Shown: piece after piece, positions 52,164 through 60,515 of the stretch
Numbering within the stretch: the first letter of the stretch is position 1
Layout: each line of letters opens with the position of its first letter
Source: Anaerolineae bacterium
GTDB lineage: Bacteria; Chloroflexota; Anaerolineae; Aggregatilineales; Phototrophicaceae
Direction: 5' to 3'
Length of the DNA: 64,000 nt
NCBI GenBank assembly: GCA_022843385.1
Contig: JALHNT010000020.1
Location: 22,088 to 86,087, forward strand
Translations under genes and position numbers: made by a program
The notes under the pieces: generated by a model
What the model was told of the DNA's origin: nothing
The model's database searches: none
The model's input: the letters and a program-made list of their open reading frames with translations, nothing else

Positions 52164-52358
52164 TTATATTGTCGGTGTTCCAGGCGGGTGGATGGTATGT
52201 TCCTCTAGGTGTTCTAGGCGTCTCTCGTGCTTGTCCAATATCGGAACTAACGCATCATTGATGTAATCAGCAACGCCGTCCAACATTGTTTTTGTTTGGG
52301 CTTCGAGTTTTTTATCGAATAGCTGCTCTATAGCTTTGAGATCATCAGGAGTAAGCAT
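52164..52358 (-). CDS. Small coiled-coil protein of the element
   Basis: A 64-residue helical protein starting with TPDDLKAIEQLFDKKLEAQ, with heptad-like spacing to the end. Similar short proteins occur in phages and Chloroflexota mobile DNA. Function unknown. Confidence 0.55.
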   Translation of the reverse strand: MLTPDDLKAIEQLFDKKLEAQTKTMLDGVADYINDALVPILDKHERRLEHLEEHTIHPPGTPTI

Positions 52359-52537
52359 AGCTTACTTACCCTAGCTGTTTGGAAATTGAAAGTCAACAAC
52401 CTATAGCAATGTAGCCGAAATAGGAAACTATAAGGCTGTTGTAGTTTTCCCCCTCGCCTCACATTTTGAATTATAGCCGCTGACAATTTTATGTTAGCCT
52501 CAGAGGGAAGTCGCGCATGTTTTCAATGTGCGACGTG

Positions 52538-52753
52538 TTAGGGGTGTTCTGGTGGGGGAGAGAACAAGTCAATTTCAGCCTGTAACTCGTCGCGTTTTTC
52601 CCATAGCTGTTCTCGCCTCATCGTTCGCTCAATTGTGTTTTCGTTATCGTCGTTTAATTCTAGCCGCCTGTCCACGTCGGCAACTGCGGATTGCAGGTCT
52701 GTAATGGTGAGTACAGGGGGCGGGTCTAAATGTGGGTGTTCCGGTGATACCAT
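52538..52753 (-). CDS. Small charged protein of the element
   Basis: A 71-residue protein with Pro-rich ends and a charged helix (SAVADVDRRLELNDDNE). No clear ribosome-binding site and no family recognised; it may be real but is uncertain. Confidence 0.4.
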   Translation of the reverse strand: MVSPEHPHLDPPPVLTITDLQSAVADVDRRLELNDDNENTIERTMRREQLWEKRDELQAEIDLFSPPPEHP

Positions 52754-52824
52754 AGAACAATGCTACGGTATCATCGGGGGGATTTCAACCGAGATAGGAA
52801 TTACAGAGCGGAGGTTTTGCTACC

Positions 52825-53142
52825 TTAAGCTGTAGCTAGTGGCAGAGCCGACGCGCTTAATTGGTCATCGGTCAATAAGCTGCTCGTTATTTGTTTTATT
52901 GCCGTTTTAACTGTCGTCTGATCTGCCGGAGTATCACCCTCATAGGTGACATGAATGATGATCGTGGGATACGGCGGAACACCTTCAAACACAATCTGCC
53001 GGGTGGTTCGTGTCTCCCACGTTTCAAATGTCTTGAGGAGATACAAGCTGGTCGGCGCTACCTGCACGCCAAACTCATCGGGTTTAAGTAGTGGAATGTT
53101 GTGTCCGACAGCGGCAAAAAACTCGCGTACTTGGGTTGTCAT
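52825..53142 (-). CDS. Small unknown protein of the element
   Basis: A 105-residue alpha/beta protein (YPTIIIHVTYEGDTPADQTT). GAGGAG precedes the ATG by eight bases. It follows the HNH gene on the same strand after about 100 bases; a link to the defence operon is possible but unproven. Confidence 0.55.
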   Translation of the reverse strand: MTTQVREFFAAVGHNIPLLKPDEFGVQVAPTSLYLLKTFETWETRTTRQIVFEGVPPYPTIIIHVTYEGDTPADQTTVKTAIKQITSSLLTDDQLSASALPLATA

Positions 53143-53241
53143 ACAAATGCTCCTCTATTTTCAGAGGAATATAACGCGGTTATGTTATGAGAACAATCCT
53201 ACCCTTTCATTATGCCGATTTGCTGCTGTAAGCGTGATTGC

Positions 53242-53850
53242 TCAAACGGTGCGGCGTTTCATCATATCCCGTACCGTTTCTGTCAGACTTTGCCTAATTA
53301 ACTCGCGGGCAATAAAGGGGGCTTTTTTCTGAAGTCCTTTGAGTGTAATGTCACCGTCACAATATTCCAGAACGTAGCTTAATCGAAGGTTGACTATAGC
53401 TTCGTCGTTCAGTTTGAGGATGTTTATTGTATTCTGTACTTTACGCTTCGCCGTATCTGCGAGACTAGAGTTTGGCTTCACTAACATTGCTGGAAATACC
53501 AATAAAAACCAGTCGCCATTGATTGTAAATGGATCAACTATATCAGTGGCAGCACCTTTTCGATTGTTTAATTTTTGTGTCGCCAGACGGTAATTTGACC
53601 ACTCATACGCGAGGTGGGGTTTCTCGGATTTCGGTATGAAGTGGTCAACTGATTCTCCACCCAAAGGTGGAAACCAGTGGCAAGAATAGGCACAAACTCC
53701 GCTGTAGGCTCTCCATAAATCAGGAATAATCTCCCGCCAATAGCTGTCAAGTTTCTTAGCTTTTGGATGTTTGCGGAGAAATTCCTTTCCTGGTTGTCTG
53801 ACTTTTGCCTCAAAGTCTGGCGGCTCTGGCTGTAGTTGTACAGAAATCAC
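53242..53850 (-). CDS. HNH nuclease of the three-gene cargo operon
   Basis: A 202-residue HNH-type nuclease. The core reads VCAYSCHWF, then SVDHFIPKS, EWSNYRLATQKLNNRKG: the His of DHF, an Asn, and a final basic pair in HNH order. The second zinc-binding Cys pair usual in PtuB/TIGR02646 nucleases is not seen. The GTG start overlaps the ATPase stop (GTGA), and GGAG lies seven bases before it, so the two proteins are made together. ATPase plus HNH recalls Septu (PtuA/PtuB). A role in cutting phage or plasmid DNA or tRNA is inferred. Confidence 0.82.
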   Translation of the reverse strand: MISVQLQPEPPDFEAKVRQPGKEFLRKHPKAKKLDSYWREIIPDLWRAYSGVCAYSCHWFPPLGGESVDHFIPKSEKPHLAYEWSNYRLATQKLNNRKGAATDIVDPFTINGDWFLLVFPAMLVKPNSSLADTAKRKVQNTINILKLNDEAIVNLRLSYVLEYCDGDITLKGLQKKAPFIARELIRQSLTETVRDMMKRRTV

Positions 53851-55739
53851 ACGCCTACTCCGTATTGTTCCGCGAACCAAATCCAGCGAGGCCAAAACGC
53901 ATCATCTTGGGCTAGGTACTTTACAAGATCGGCATGAACACGCCGCACATTCTCTGAGTTGGGGTTATCATCCAACTGTAGTGCTTTGGCAGCTTCAATG
54001 GCTTGTTCCGCTTCTACGGATCGCGCCTGTTCTAACCCAAAAACGTCAGAAGTTACCCACGCATCAGATGAACCATGTTTGATAAACGGCATTTCTTCTA
54101 ATCGTACAATCTGTTCAGAGACGCCGGGTTCAACAAGGTCTAGCTTGAATAGTTTGTCGGTAGTAGCATCAAACGACGGCTCAACGGACGCGGTTACTAG
54201 CGGCGAATGGGTTGTGATGAAAAACTGCATTTGTAAATTTTCATCCAAGTCCTGCTGAACCTCCAGCATTGCTGGGGCAATAAGCCGTTGCCAGCGCGGG
54301 TGAAGGTGTGCTTCAATTTCGTCCACTATTACGACCATTCGCTGCTCTGGTCGTTTGTGAGTAGCCTCGGATTGTATCAAATGTTCATTCCATGCCCACA
54401 CAATCATATAGGCGAGGGAAACAATACGACGCATACCGGCTGCGGCATGAACAAGCGGTACATCCCCATACGGTAGTCGTAAGGTAGGCATATCTCTGGC
54501 ATCATTAGGTAATCGCGTTGGTTCGCCTGGCTGAAGTGGGAATTCAGACGGGGAAAGACGGTTGAGAACCTGCCGCAATGTATCAAACGGATGCCGAGTT
54601 GGGCTGTTTTGCCATTTAACCCAATCACTTATTAGTCCGTTGGAGATAAAGCGACTTCTACCACCATACGTGGTTTGCTTTCCGTCCCAAACGTCATTAG
54701 GACTAAATACCACTTCTTCCGGCACGTTTTCACCGGATGATGTTTGTAAGAGACGTGCAGGATCCCACACGGCAAATGAATTATCCGTGCGAGCATAGAT
54801 AAGCAACCCCGGAACAGTTTCATGAATTGGTCTAGGAGGCCAACTTTGGCGTTGCCAATCGTAGGCAAGCGTTGTCTTCTTAGACTTAGAAAATTCTCCG
54901 GCTATTTGATATGTAATATATGCGTCACGGACATAGGGGTGGGCTGGCAAGCCTGACCATAAGCCAGTGAGCGCCCACCATGCACACTCCAAAAGAAAGG
55001 TCTTACCTAAACCGTTATCACCTGTGATAAGGTTAATGCGTTCTGCTGGTTCAAATTCCAGTTCTGGCGCTGGACCAATACCACGCAGTTGTAAATATAC
55101 CAACGTACCACCTTGCTCTCGCTCTGCATCAGGTGGCATTTGGTCAATTATGGCAAGAAATTCTTTCCATGTAATTTTACTCTGCTGAAACCGTACTGGC
55201 TCAGGCACGGTTACATCAAAAAGTGCGTCAACCTCTTCTTGGGAAACTTGAAATTCGTCAATAAACGTCCACAGAATATCCTCACCTGTGGTTTCGTCCG
55301 GCCACTCCCTTTCTCTATACAACCAAACTGCCAAATGAAAGGCAGCAACTTTATCCCCCCGGTATAAACATGATCGCAATACATCAATGTAATTGGTTTG
55401 CCATCCCCACATGCTAGAATCTTTGGGATGCAGAAATGCGCGTTTCAATGGGTCTTGGGAACGAACCTTCTGTAGTCCTCCACCTGGAAATTTAGGGGAT
55501 AGCCAATGTTGCGATCCGCCAGCACTGGTACGCGATACACGGTAGTACCATTGGGATTGTGTATACGGCTTGTAATACTGAGTTAGAAACTCTTTATCCT
55601 TTTGGATAAGGGGAAAATCAATCGTGCGTCCAATCGGTAAATTGTGTGCTTTGAGGACTAAAAACGTTGTTCCAAAAAACGTGTGCATTGTTTCGAGGTG
55701 CTTAAGCGCCTCTATCACCTGCTCAATGCTCAAATACAT
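53847..55739 (-). CDS. AAA/ABC-type ATPase of the cargo operon (PtuA-like)
   Basis: A 630-residue protein. About 210 N-terminal residues have no family I recognise. The ATPase then shows Walker A GDNGLGKTF (about residues 239-247), the signature-like AAAGMRRIVSLAYM, Walker B MVVIVDEIEAHLHPRW, and the switch His in FFITTHSPLV, as in AAA_21/OLD-type SMC-like ATPases used in defence systems. The C-terminus is helical. Its start is three bases after the methyltransferase stop, with AGGGGAT just upstream, and its stop overlaps the HNH start. The long N-terminal domain could be the sensor. Confidence 0.85.
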   Translation of the reverse strand: MYLSIEQVIEALKHLETMHTFFGTTFLVLKAHNLPIGRTIDFPLIQKDKEFLTQYYKPYTQSQWYYRVSRTSAGGSQHWLSPKFPGGGLQKVRSQDPLKRAFLHPKDSSMWGWQTNYIDVLRSCLYRGDKVAAFHLAVWLYREREWPDETTGEDILWTFIDEFQVSQEEVDALFDVTVPEPVRFQQSKITWKEFLAIIDQMPPDAEREQGGTLVYLQLRGIGPAPELEFEPAERINLITGDNGLGKTFLLECAWWALTGLWSGLPAHPYVRDAYITYQIAGEFSKSKKTTLAYDWQRQSWPPRPIHETVPGLLIYARTDNSFAVWDPARLLQTSSGENVPEEVVFSPNDVWDGKQTTYGGRSRFISNGLISDWVKWQNSPTRHPFDTLRQVLNRLSPSEFPLQPGEPTRLPNDARDMPTLRLPYGDVPLVHAAAGMRRIVSLAYMIVWAWNEHLIQSEATHKRPEQRMVVIVDEIEAHLHPRWQRLIAPAMLEVQQDLDENLQMQFFITTHSPLVTASVEPSFDATTDKLFKLDLVEPGVSEQIVRLEEMPFIKHGSSDAWVTSDVFGLEQARSVEAEQAIEAAKALQLDDNPNSENVRRVHADLVKYLAQDDAFWPRWIWFAEQYGVGV

Positions 55740-55742
55740 GCG

Positions 55743-56630
55743 TCATATCCCCTGAATTTGATCAACAATATAGGAACAGAATTGGGGATTTAGCTCTATC
55801 CCGGTGGTGGTTCTTCCTGACTGCAAGGCAACCCGCAAGGTCGTTCCCCCACCAGCGAAAGGGTCAAGTACATGACCCTCTGGTGGGCAGCCAATGTCAA
55901 GGCAACGTTGCACTAGCTCGTCGGGAAATGGCGCAGTTTCTAACCCATTTGCTACCTTTGGACGTGCGACGATATTCCATACATCCTCGCCTTGAGAAAA
56001 TCCCTGATCTTCTTGTCCAATCGTAACCTTCTGTGCGGCGAGCGCACTACGATTAAAATAATAGTAGCGACTTTTAGCGAACATAAAAATGAATTCGTAG
56101 CTGCGCCTCGGTCTATCAATCACTGCCTCATTCAACCCTTGCTTACCGTGCCAGATAATGGAACTTCTTAGCACCCAATTCCGAAGGGTCATTTCATTAG
56201 CCACGCGCCAGGGGACGCCTATGAGTGTTTTTCGCTCTAAACCAATCCCCATCCCCCCACTCTTGTCAACTGCCCTCAATCCAAAACGTCGCTTGTTACT
56301 CTTGGGGTCTTTTCCTTGAGACTGCCCCTTGCCGGAATAATATGTATCGCCGATGTTCAGGAATAACAAACCGTCCTCCGTAAGAACACGCCGCACCTCG
56401 TCCATAATGGATGAGATTACCTGCACGTATTCGTCAATCGTGTCTTCTTGCCCAACCTGTCCTTCTACTTTGTAATCCCTGAGCCAAAAGTACGGCGGCG
56501 ACGTTACCACACAGTTATAGGTATTATCGGGCAGTTCCTTCAGAACACTAAGCGCATCCCCCTGATACACATGCCAATTCTTCCCATGCTGACTGTTGCC
56601 AGACCACTCCCGTATAGCTGCTTGCACCAT
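55743..56630 (-). CDS. DNA methyltransferase (beta-class, SPPY type)
   Basis: A 295-residue site-specific DNA methyltransferase. Motif IV is TSPPYFWLRDY near residues 43-53; motif I, DPFAGGGTT, lies near the C-terminus, so the motif order is of the beta class. The target-recognition segment lies between them. TSPPY fits N4-cytosine or N6-adenine enzymes. Start taken at ATG 56630 (a TTG two codons upstream is possible). It has its own promoter and is directly followed by the ATPase and HNH genes, so it may mark self DNA for that system; as a stand-alone plasmid methylase it would also be common. Confidence 0.88.
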   Translation of the reverse strand: MVQAAIREWSGNSQHGKNWHVYQGDALSVLKELPDNTYNCVVTSPPYFWLRDYKVEGQVGQEDTIDEYVQVISSIMDEVRRVLTEDGLLFLNIGDTYYSGKGQSQGKDPKSNKRRFGLRAVDKSGGMGIGLERKTLIGVPWRVANEMTLRNWVLRSSIIWHGKQGLNEAVIDRPRRSYEFIFMFAKSRYYYFNRSALAAQKVTIGQEDQGFSQGEDVWNIVARPKVANGLETAPFPDELVQRCLDIGCPPEGHVLDPFAGGGTTLRVALQSGRTTTGIELNPQFCSYIVDQIQGI

Positions 56631-56705
56631 TTCCAACAGCGTCCCATACCACGATAAATTAAAGGATCACACATAAGTGGGGTTTGTGCGTAAATGATGT
56701 GGTCA

Positions 56706-56733
56706 ATTATAGTCATTTTATGTGTTTTGTCAG
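56706..56733 (-). promoter_or_regulatory. Promoter of the methyltransferase-ATPase-HNH operon
   Basis: On the minus strand, CTGACA (complement of 56728-56733) and a perfect TATAAT (complement of 56706-56711) with a 16-bp spacer, about 75 bases before the methyltransferase start. Confidence 0.65.
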
Positions 56734-56754
56734 GTCGTATCATTATGAATAAGC

Positions 56755-56786
56755 AAAAAAGACGGGGCTGTTATGAACCCCGTCTT
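56755..56786 (-). terminator. Rho-independent terminator of the membrane protein gene
   Basis: On the minus strand, AAGACGGGG and CCCCGTCTT form a stem with a ten-base loop and a run of T. It separates the membrane protein gene from the defence operon. Confidence 0.88.
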
Positions 56787-56796
56787 GGTGCAGAAT

Positions 56797-57759
56797 TTAT
56801 ACGGAAGCTGTATATTTTCGTTCCTGCAAAACTTCGGCAACCGTTGTCCGTCCGGCTTTGATGTTTGCTGCGTGCAGTTGTGTCAACACCTGATTGATGG
56901 ATAACTGTTCAAGGTCTGGATTGGCGTCCAAATGTGCGTGAATGTTCGCCTTCACTCGCCCGCCGTGTCCGTTCTGTCCGTTCGCTTGCTGTCCGTTTTC
57001 CTGTCCGCTTTGTCCGTTTTCGGTGTTCGGAGCGGACAGCATTTTTGTGCCGGACGTTGATACACTCCCCTTACCCAAGTATCCGCGAACCTCAGTGTAC
57101 GCTCGTTGGCGGGCTTCTCGTTCGGCTATTCCCTGCTGCATATAGCGTACATAGACGGCTCGGTACACTACCGTAAATTCGGTTTCTAGCCATAGCTCAT
57201 CGCGTTGATCTGTCCGTTCTCGGCGCTCAAGTGCAAGTGCGGCTAGTCCTTCGCCTGCGACTAATGCGCCGATGGGAATGATAAACGCGGATAGCAGCGC
57301 CATAATTAGCGCCGCTTGACTGGTTGCTGGCAGATGTCCAAACTGCTCGGCAATAGCAGAAAACGACAACTCGTTTAGCTCTACAACGTCGATCACGGAT
57401 GAAAATGAACCTGCGCCGTTTACCAGCATGGCGGTAAGAAATAGAAGCAGTTCTAGCGCCCACAGTGTCAAAGGCAAAGCTTGCTTCTCAGCCTTTGCCA
57501 GTCGTCGACGGAATGCAGAATACAGCAAACCAAACTCAACCCCGACGGGCGCTATCCAGCCCCAACCCGGAGTGAGCTTGTCAAACACTCCGGCGGTGTG
57601 CGGTGCGGATAGCCCGTATAGCACTAACGCGACTAAAATAATCCAATACGGCACACTATCCGCGAGATAATCCCGAAACGACTTGCGCGGGGCTTCCTCG
57701 CGCAACCAACGCTGCCGCTCTTGGCGGTAGATTTTCTCCATATCCAGTATTTCGCTCAT
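56797..57759 (-). CDS. Membrane protein of the element (SpdB/DUF2637-like layout)
   Basis: A 320-residue protein with about four membrane helices (near residues 35-55, 62-82, 93-113 and 140-175), then a charged linker, a run rich in NGQ and a C-terminal helical domain of about 60 residues that looks like a winged helix (LSINQVLTQLHAANIKAGRTTVAEVL). The layout resembles plasmid membrane proteins linked to transfer or spread, such as SpdB. GAGGAG precedes ATG 57759. It lies at the right end of the element. Confidence 0.65.
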   Translation of the reverse strand: MSEILDMEKIYRQERQRWLREEAPRKSFRDYLADSVPYWIILVALVLYGLSAPHTAGVFDKLTPGWGWIAPVGVEFGLLYSAFRRRLAKAEKQALPLTLWALELLLFLTAMLVNGAGSFSSVIDVVELNELSFSAIAEQFGHLPATSQAALIMALLSAFIIPIGALVAGEGLAALALERRERTDQRDELWLETEFTVVYRAVYVRYMQQGIAEREARQRAYTEVRGYLGKGSVSTSGTKMLSAPNTENGQSGQENGQQANGQNGHGGRVKANIHAHLDANPDLEQLSINQVLTQLHAANIKAGRTTVAEVLQERKYTASV

Positions 57760-57791
57760 GATCTTTACTCCTCGCATTTTCCCAACGGTCT

Positions 57792-57801
57792 TGGTTCGAT
57801 T
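57792..57801. other. Candidate attachment site, right end of the element
   Basis: TGGTTCGATT, identical to 38757-38766. It lies 33 bases upstream of the last element gene, and chromosomal composition returns just after it. Confidence 0.55.
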
Positions 57802-57822
57802 AGAATGTGTGGTAAAGCAGAA

Positions 57823-57852
57823 AGCGCCGGAGGCGATTTGCACCCCGGCGCT
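57823..57852 (+). terminator. Hairpin, probably the original end of the aldo/keto reductase gene
   Basis: AGCGCCGG (57823-57830) / CCGGCGCT (57845-57852), loop of 14 bases, no T tract. If the element is removed at the att cores, this hairpin falls about 75 bases after the aldo/keto reductase stop. Confidence 0.5.
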
Positions 57853-57896
57853 ATTCCCTTCCTATGTTGTTATTTGTACGGAGAGAGGTTTACCGC

Positions 57897-58397
57897 ATGT
57901 CAGATCAAATAGAACGGCAAATTCCACTTTACAACCAAGAATCCGTTTGGGATTACCCCCGGCCACCCCGCGTCGCGCCCACCGCCAAACGGGTGCGGGT
58001 GATCTTCAACGGCGTCACAATTGTCGATACCACACGGGCGGTGCGGGTGTTGGAAACCAGCCATCCCCCGTCGTACTACATCCCGCCGGAAGACATCCGC
58101 ATGGAATATTTCAGCAGTACGGCGCGGCACACGTTCTGCGAGTTCAAAGGGGCAGCCAGTTATTGGACGCTCAAGGTGGAGGGCAAGGTGGCGGAGAACG
58201 TCGCCTGGTCGTACCCCACGCCCGCGACCGGTTATGAAACAATCAAGGATCATCTGGCCTTTTATCCGGGGCGGATGGATGCCTGCTTTGTCGATGACGA
58301 ACAGGTGCAGCCGCAGGAGGGCGATTTCTACGGCGGCTGGATTACCTCGGAGATTGTCGGGCCGTTCAAGGGCGCACCGGGCACCTGGGGCTGGTGA
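57897..58397 (+). CDS. DUF427 family protein
   Basis: A 166-residue protein of the DUF427 family, which has a beta-barrel-like fold. Typical blocks: RVRVIFNGVTIVDTTRAVRVLET, YYIPPEDI, TFCEFKGAASYW and VAWSYPTP, and FYPGRMDAC near the end. Function unknown; found in many bacteria. GAGAGG precedes ATG 57897. First chromosomal gene right of the element. Confidence 0.92.
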   Translation: MSDQIERQIPLYNQESVWDYPRPPRVAPTAKRVRVIFNGVTIVDTTRAVRVLETSHPPSYYIPPEDIRMEYFSSTARHTFCEFKGAASYWTLKVEGKVAENVAWSYPTPATGYETIKDHLAFYPGRMDACFVDDEQVQPQEGDFYGGWITSEIVGPFKGAPGTWGW

Positions 58398-58497
58398 GCA
58401 GGTAATTCAAAATCCTGCTACACTGGTCATGACGATGACCATTCTGTTCAATGGGCAGTGGGCATCCGGGTTTTTACCTCACCAGGGGGAACAGATC

Positions 58498-59664
58498 ATG
58501 AAGTCCAAACGGCGCGTTTATGAACATAAGCAGGCTCCAGTCGCGGCACAACCCGAACCGCGCGCTGTTCAGCCCGCGTCTGTGGCGGATGCACAGGTCG
58601 ATCAGCATGTCCCCGATCTCTCGAAGGGGATGCCCCTCTCGACTCATGATGTGCTGTACCTGCAACGGACGATAGGCAACCAGGCGGTCAGCCGGCTGAT
58701 GCAGTCCACCATTCAGCGCGAAGGGGGCGCTAAGGACGAAAATCATCGGGCGGATGTGGAAATGGCGATCAAGATTTTTGAGGCTAATGCCTCCTTCCAC
58801 AAAACCCAGCAGGAGGCCCTGACCCAGGCTGATTTTGATGACTCGCTGGATCGCTGGTATGGTCCGATTGTCCGCAACATGGATCGCATCGACCAGCACT
58901 TGAAGGGGGATGCCACCCTAAAGAAGCAATTGCAGGACAACTACATCGCGTCAATTCAGGCATTGATGGCGCGGGCGGTCAAAGACCTGAAGAAAAGTGC
59001 GGATGTCCTCTACCGCGAAAACAACGGACGCATCCCGATGTGGGCCTGGCAGAAGGCGCATCATCTGGAATCGGGCTTCTCAACGCCAGTCACCCAAAAT
59101 CAGGTGCCTGATCCTTTGTCCGGTGAGATTAATTTCATGGTATCCGGCATCGCTGTCACGCTGGCCCCGGATGGCAACGATAACAGCATCGAAGGCGCTG
59201 TCACCAAGGTCGACATCGATTGGGGTACAGCCTTCGGTGATTATGACCATGATGCCAAGAAGAAAATCACCCGCTTCACCCCGCCACCTGCACCGAAAGC
59301 CCGTATTCAGACCATCTATGGCAAGGATGCATCAGCCAGCTCCACTTCTGGTTATGGTCGCGGCACAACTGCTGAGGACAAATCGGGCGGCAAGGTGACA
59401 GCGCACAGCACCAGCCTCGGCTTCCATGAGGGTAATCATGGGCTGGATTTTGTCGATTTCATGACCAAGAATCCGCCGCCAACCTTCAAAGGGGAAAACG
59501 GACAATCGGAAACGGACTTCAAGAAACACGTTGCTGAATACAAGGCGGCTGTCACGAAATATTCAGCCGACATCGAGAAGGAATCGGAGAAACGTACCGA
59601 TCAGGTGGGGCATACGCTCAAGGAATATGAGAAAGAACACGGCGGGCATGGGCATTCCCATTAG
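58498..59664 (+). CDS. Protein with eCIS-associated LQR..GN.AV.RL motif
   Basis: A 388-residue protein. The N-terminal 60 residues are polar and Pro/Ala-rich, then LYLQRTIGNQAVSRLMQ appears (about residues 58-74), the motif common in DUF4157-type and other proteins associated with extracellular contractile injection systems. A helical region follows (about 85-180), then a beta-rich part with GNHGLDFVDFM, and a His/Gly-rich tail. HEGNHGLDF could hold a metal-binding pair, but no protease signature (HExxH) is complete. AGGGGGA precedes the ATG. A secreted effector is possible; activity unknown. Confidence 0.72.
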   Translation: MKSKRRVYEHKQAPVAAQPEPRAVQPASVADAQVDQHVPDLSKGMPLSTHDVLYLQRTIGNQAVSRLMQSTIQREGGAKDENHRADVEMAIKIFEANASFHKTQQEALTQADFDDSLDRWYGPIVRNMDRIDQHLKGDATLKKQLQDNYIASIQALMARAVKDLKKSADVLYRENNGRIPMWAWQKAHHLESGFSTPVTQNQVPDPLSGEINFMVSGIAVTLAPDGNDNSIEGAVTKVDIDWGTAFGDYDHDAKKKITRFTPPPAPKARIQTIYGKDASASSTSGYGRGTTAEDKSGGKVTAHSTSLGFHEGNHGLDFVDFMTKNPPPTFKGENGQSETDFKKHVAEYKAAVTKYSADIEKESEKRTDQVGHTLKEYEKEHGGHGHSH

Positions 59665-59682
59665 GACAGGATAAATGGCTAG

Positions 59683-59711
59683 GGGACAGTTGCCCTAATC
59701 AGGCGTATAAT
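59683..59711 (+). promoter_or_regulatory. Promoter of the Bax-inhibitor-1 family gene
   Basis: GGGACA (59683-59688) and a perfect TATAAT (59706-59711) with a 17-bp spacer, 33 bases before the start codon; GGGAGG serves as the ribosome-binding site. Confidence 0.6.
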
Positions 59712-59743
59712 CAGAGTGTCGAAATATTCAGGGAGGAAAAAGC

Positions 59744-60466
59744 ATGTCAAACATTTTCGACGCGCGCAACGAGAATGCCATTCCAATCACCAGTGGTCTG
59801 GCACTGGCGCTGCGCCCGGTCATGCGGATGGTGTATGTTTGGATGACGCTGGGGCTGGTGTTGACCGGCATTGTCGCGGTCACGGTTGCCGGTTCGCCGA
59901 CCCTGATCCGCGCCGCCATGAGCAATGGCTTGTTCATCGGGGCGATCGTTATTGAGCTGGTGCTGGTGCTGGCGCTGAGTGCAGCCATCAATCGTATGTC
60001 GCCAGCGGTAGCTGCCATCATGTTCTTCGCTTATGCCGCGCTCAACGGCTTCACCCTGTCGTTGATCTTCGTCGCCTATGACATTGGCGCGATTTACAAA
60101 GCCTTCTTCTCGGCGGCCATCACCTTCGCCGTCATGAGCGTGGTCGGCTTTACTACCGAGTTCGATCTGTCGCGCTATCGCAGCTATTTTGTGATGGGGC
60201 TGATCGGCCTGGTCGTCGCCAGCGTGGTGAACATCTTCCTGCGCAGCAGTGGTTTCGACCTCATTATCAGCTTGTTTGGGGTGGGCTTGTTCGTGGCGCT
60301 GACGGCGTATGACACGCAGAAGATCGCCCAGCTAGCCGCCCGTCAGGACATCGAGGCTGATGGCACCGTTGCCACCCGCGTCAGCATCATTGGCGCGCTG
60401 ACGCTCTACCTCGACTTCATCAACCTGTTCCTGTTCCTGCTGCGCCTGTTTGGTCGCCAGCGGTAA
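59744..60466 (+). CDS. Bax inhibitor-1/YccA family membrane protein
   Basis: A 240-residue protein with seven membrane helices. Family features include FFAYAALNGFTLSLIF in the middle and the C-terminal LTAYDTQKIAQLA followed by GALTLYLDFINLFLFLLRL, with the conserved Asp residues of the calcium-leak pore. Such proteins form pH-sensitive Ca2+ leak channels or modulate membrane proteases. A terminator follows. Confidence 0.93.
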   Translation: MSNIFDARNENAIPITSGLALALRPVMRMVYVWMTLGLVLTGIVAVTVAGSPTLIRAAMSNGLFIGAIVIELVLVLALSAAINRMSPAVAAIMFFAYAALNGFTLSLIFVAYDIGAIYKAFFSAAITFAVMSVVGFTTEFDLSRYRSYFVMGLIGLVVASVVNIFLRSSGFDLIISLFGVGLFVALTAYDTQKIAQLAARQDIEADGTVATRVSIIGALTLYLDFINLFLFLLRLFGRQR

Positions 60467-60486
60467 GCTTCGGTTCAAGCCTCAGA

Positions 60487-60514
60487 GGGCGATGCACAGT
60501 CATCGCCCTTTTTG
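60487..60514 (+). terminator. Rho-independent terminator
   Basis: Stem GGGCGATG (60487-60494) / CATCGCCC (60501-60508), loop CACAGT, then a T tract. Confidence 0.92.
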
Positions 60515-60515
60515 T

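Larger units (their letters stand above)
38757..57801. mobile_element. Integrated plasmid-like mobile element (about 19 kb)
   Basis: The segment is visibly more A+T-rich than both flanks. It starts with a large serine recombinase beside one end and is bounded by the direct repeat TGGTTCGATT. Contents: excisionase-like HTH proteins, regulators, a replication-relaxation protein, a VirD4/FtsK-like ATPase, ParA and an RHH partition protein with centromere-like repeats, a primase, and a methyltransferase-ATPase-HNH cargo. No tRNA gene marks the site. Replication, partition and mobilisation genes together suggest an integrative plasmid. The ends rest on a 10-bp repeat and on composition, so they may shift by tens of bases. 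Confidence 0.78.

Noticed and set aside
53242..53895. Earlier start of the HNH gene at 53895.
   Set aside because: It would overlap the ATPase gene by 49 bases. The GTG at 53850 has a well-placed GGAG and the usual four-base overlap.
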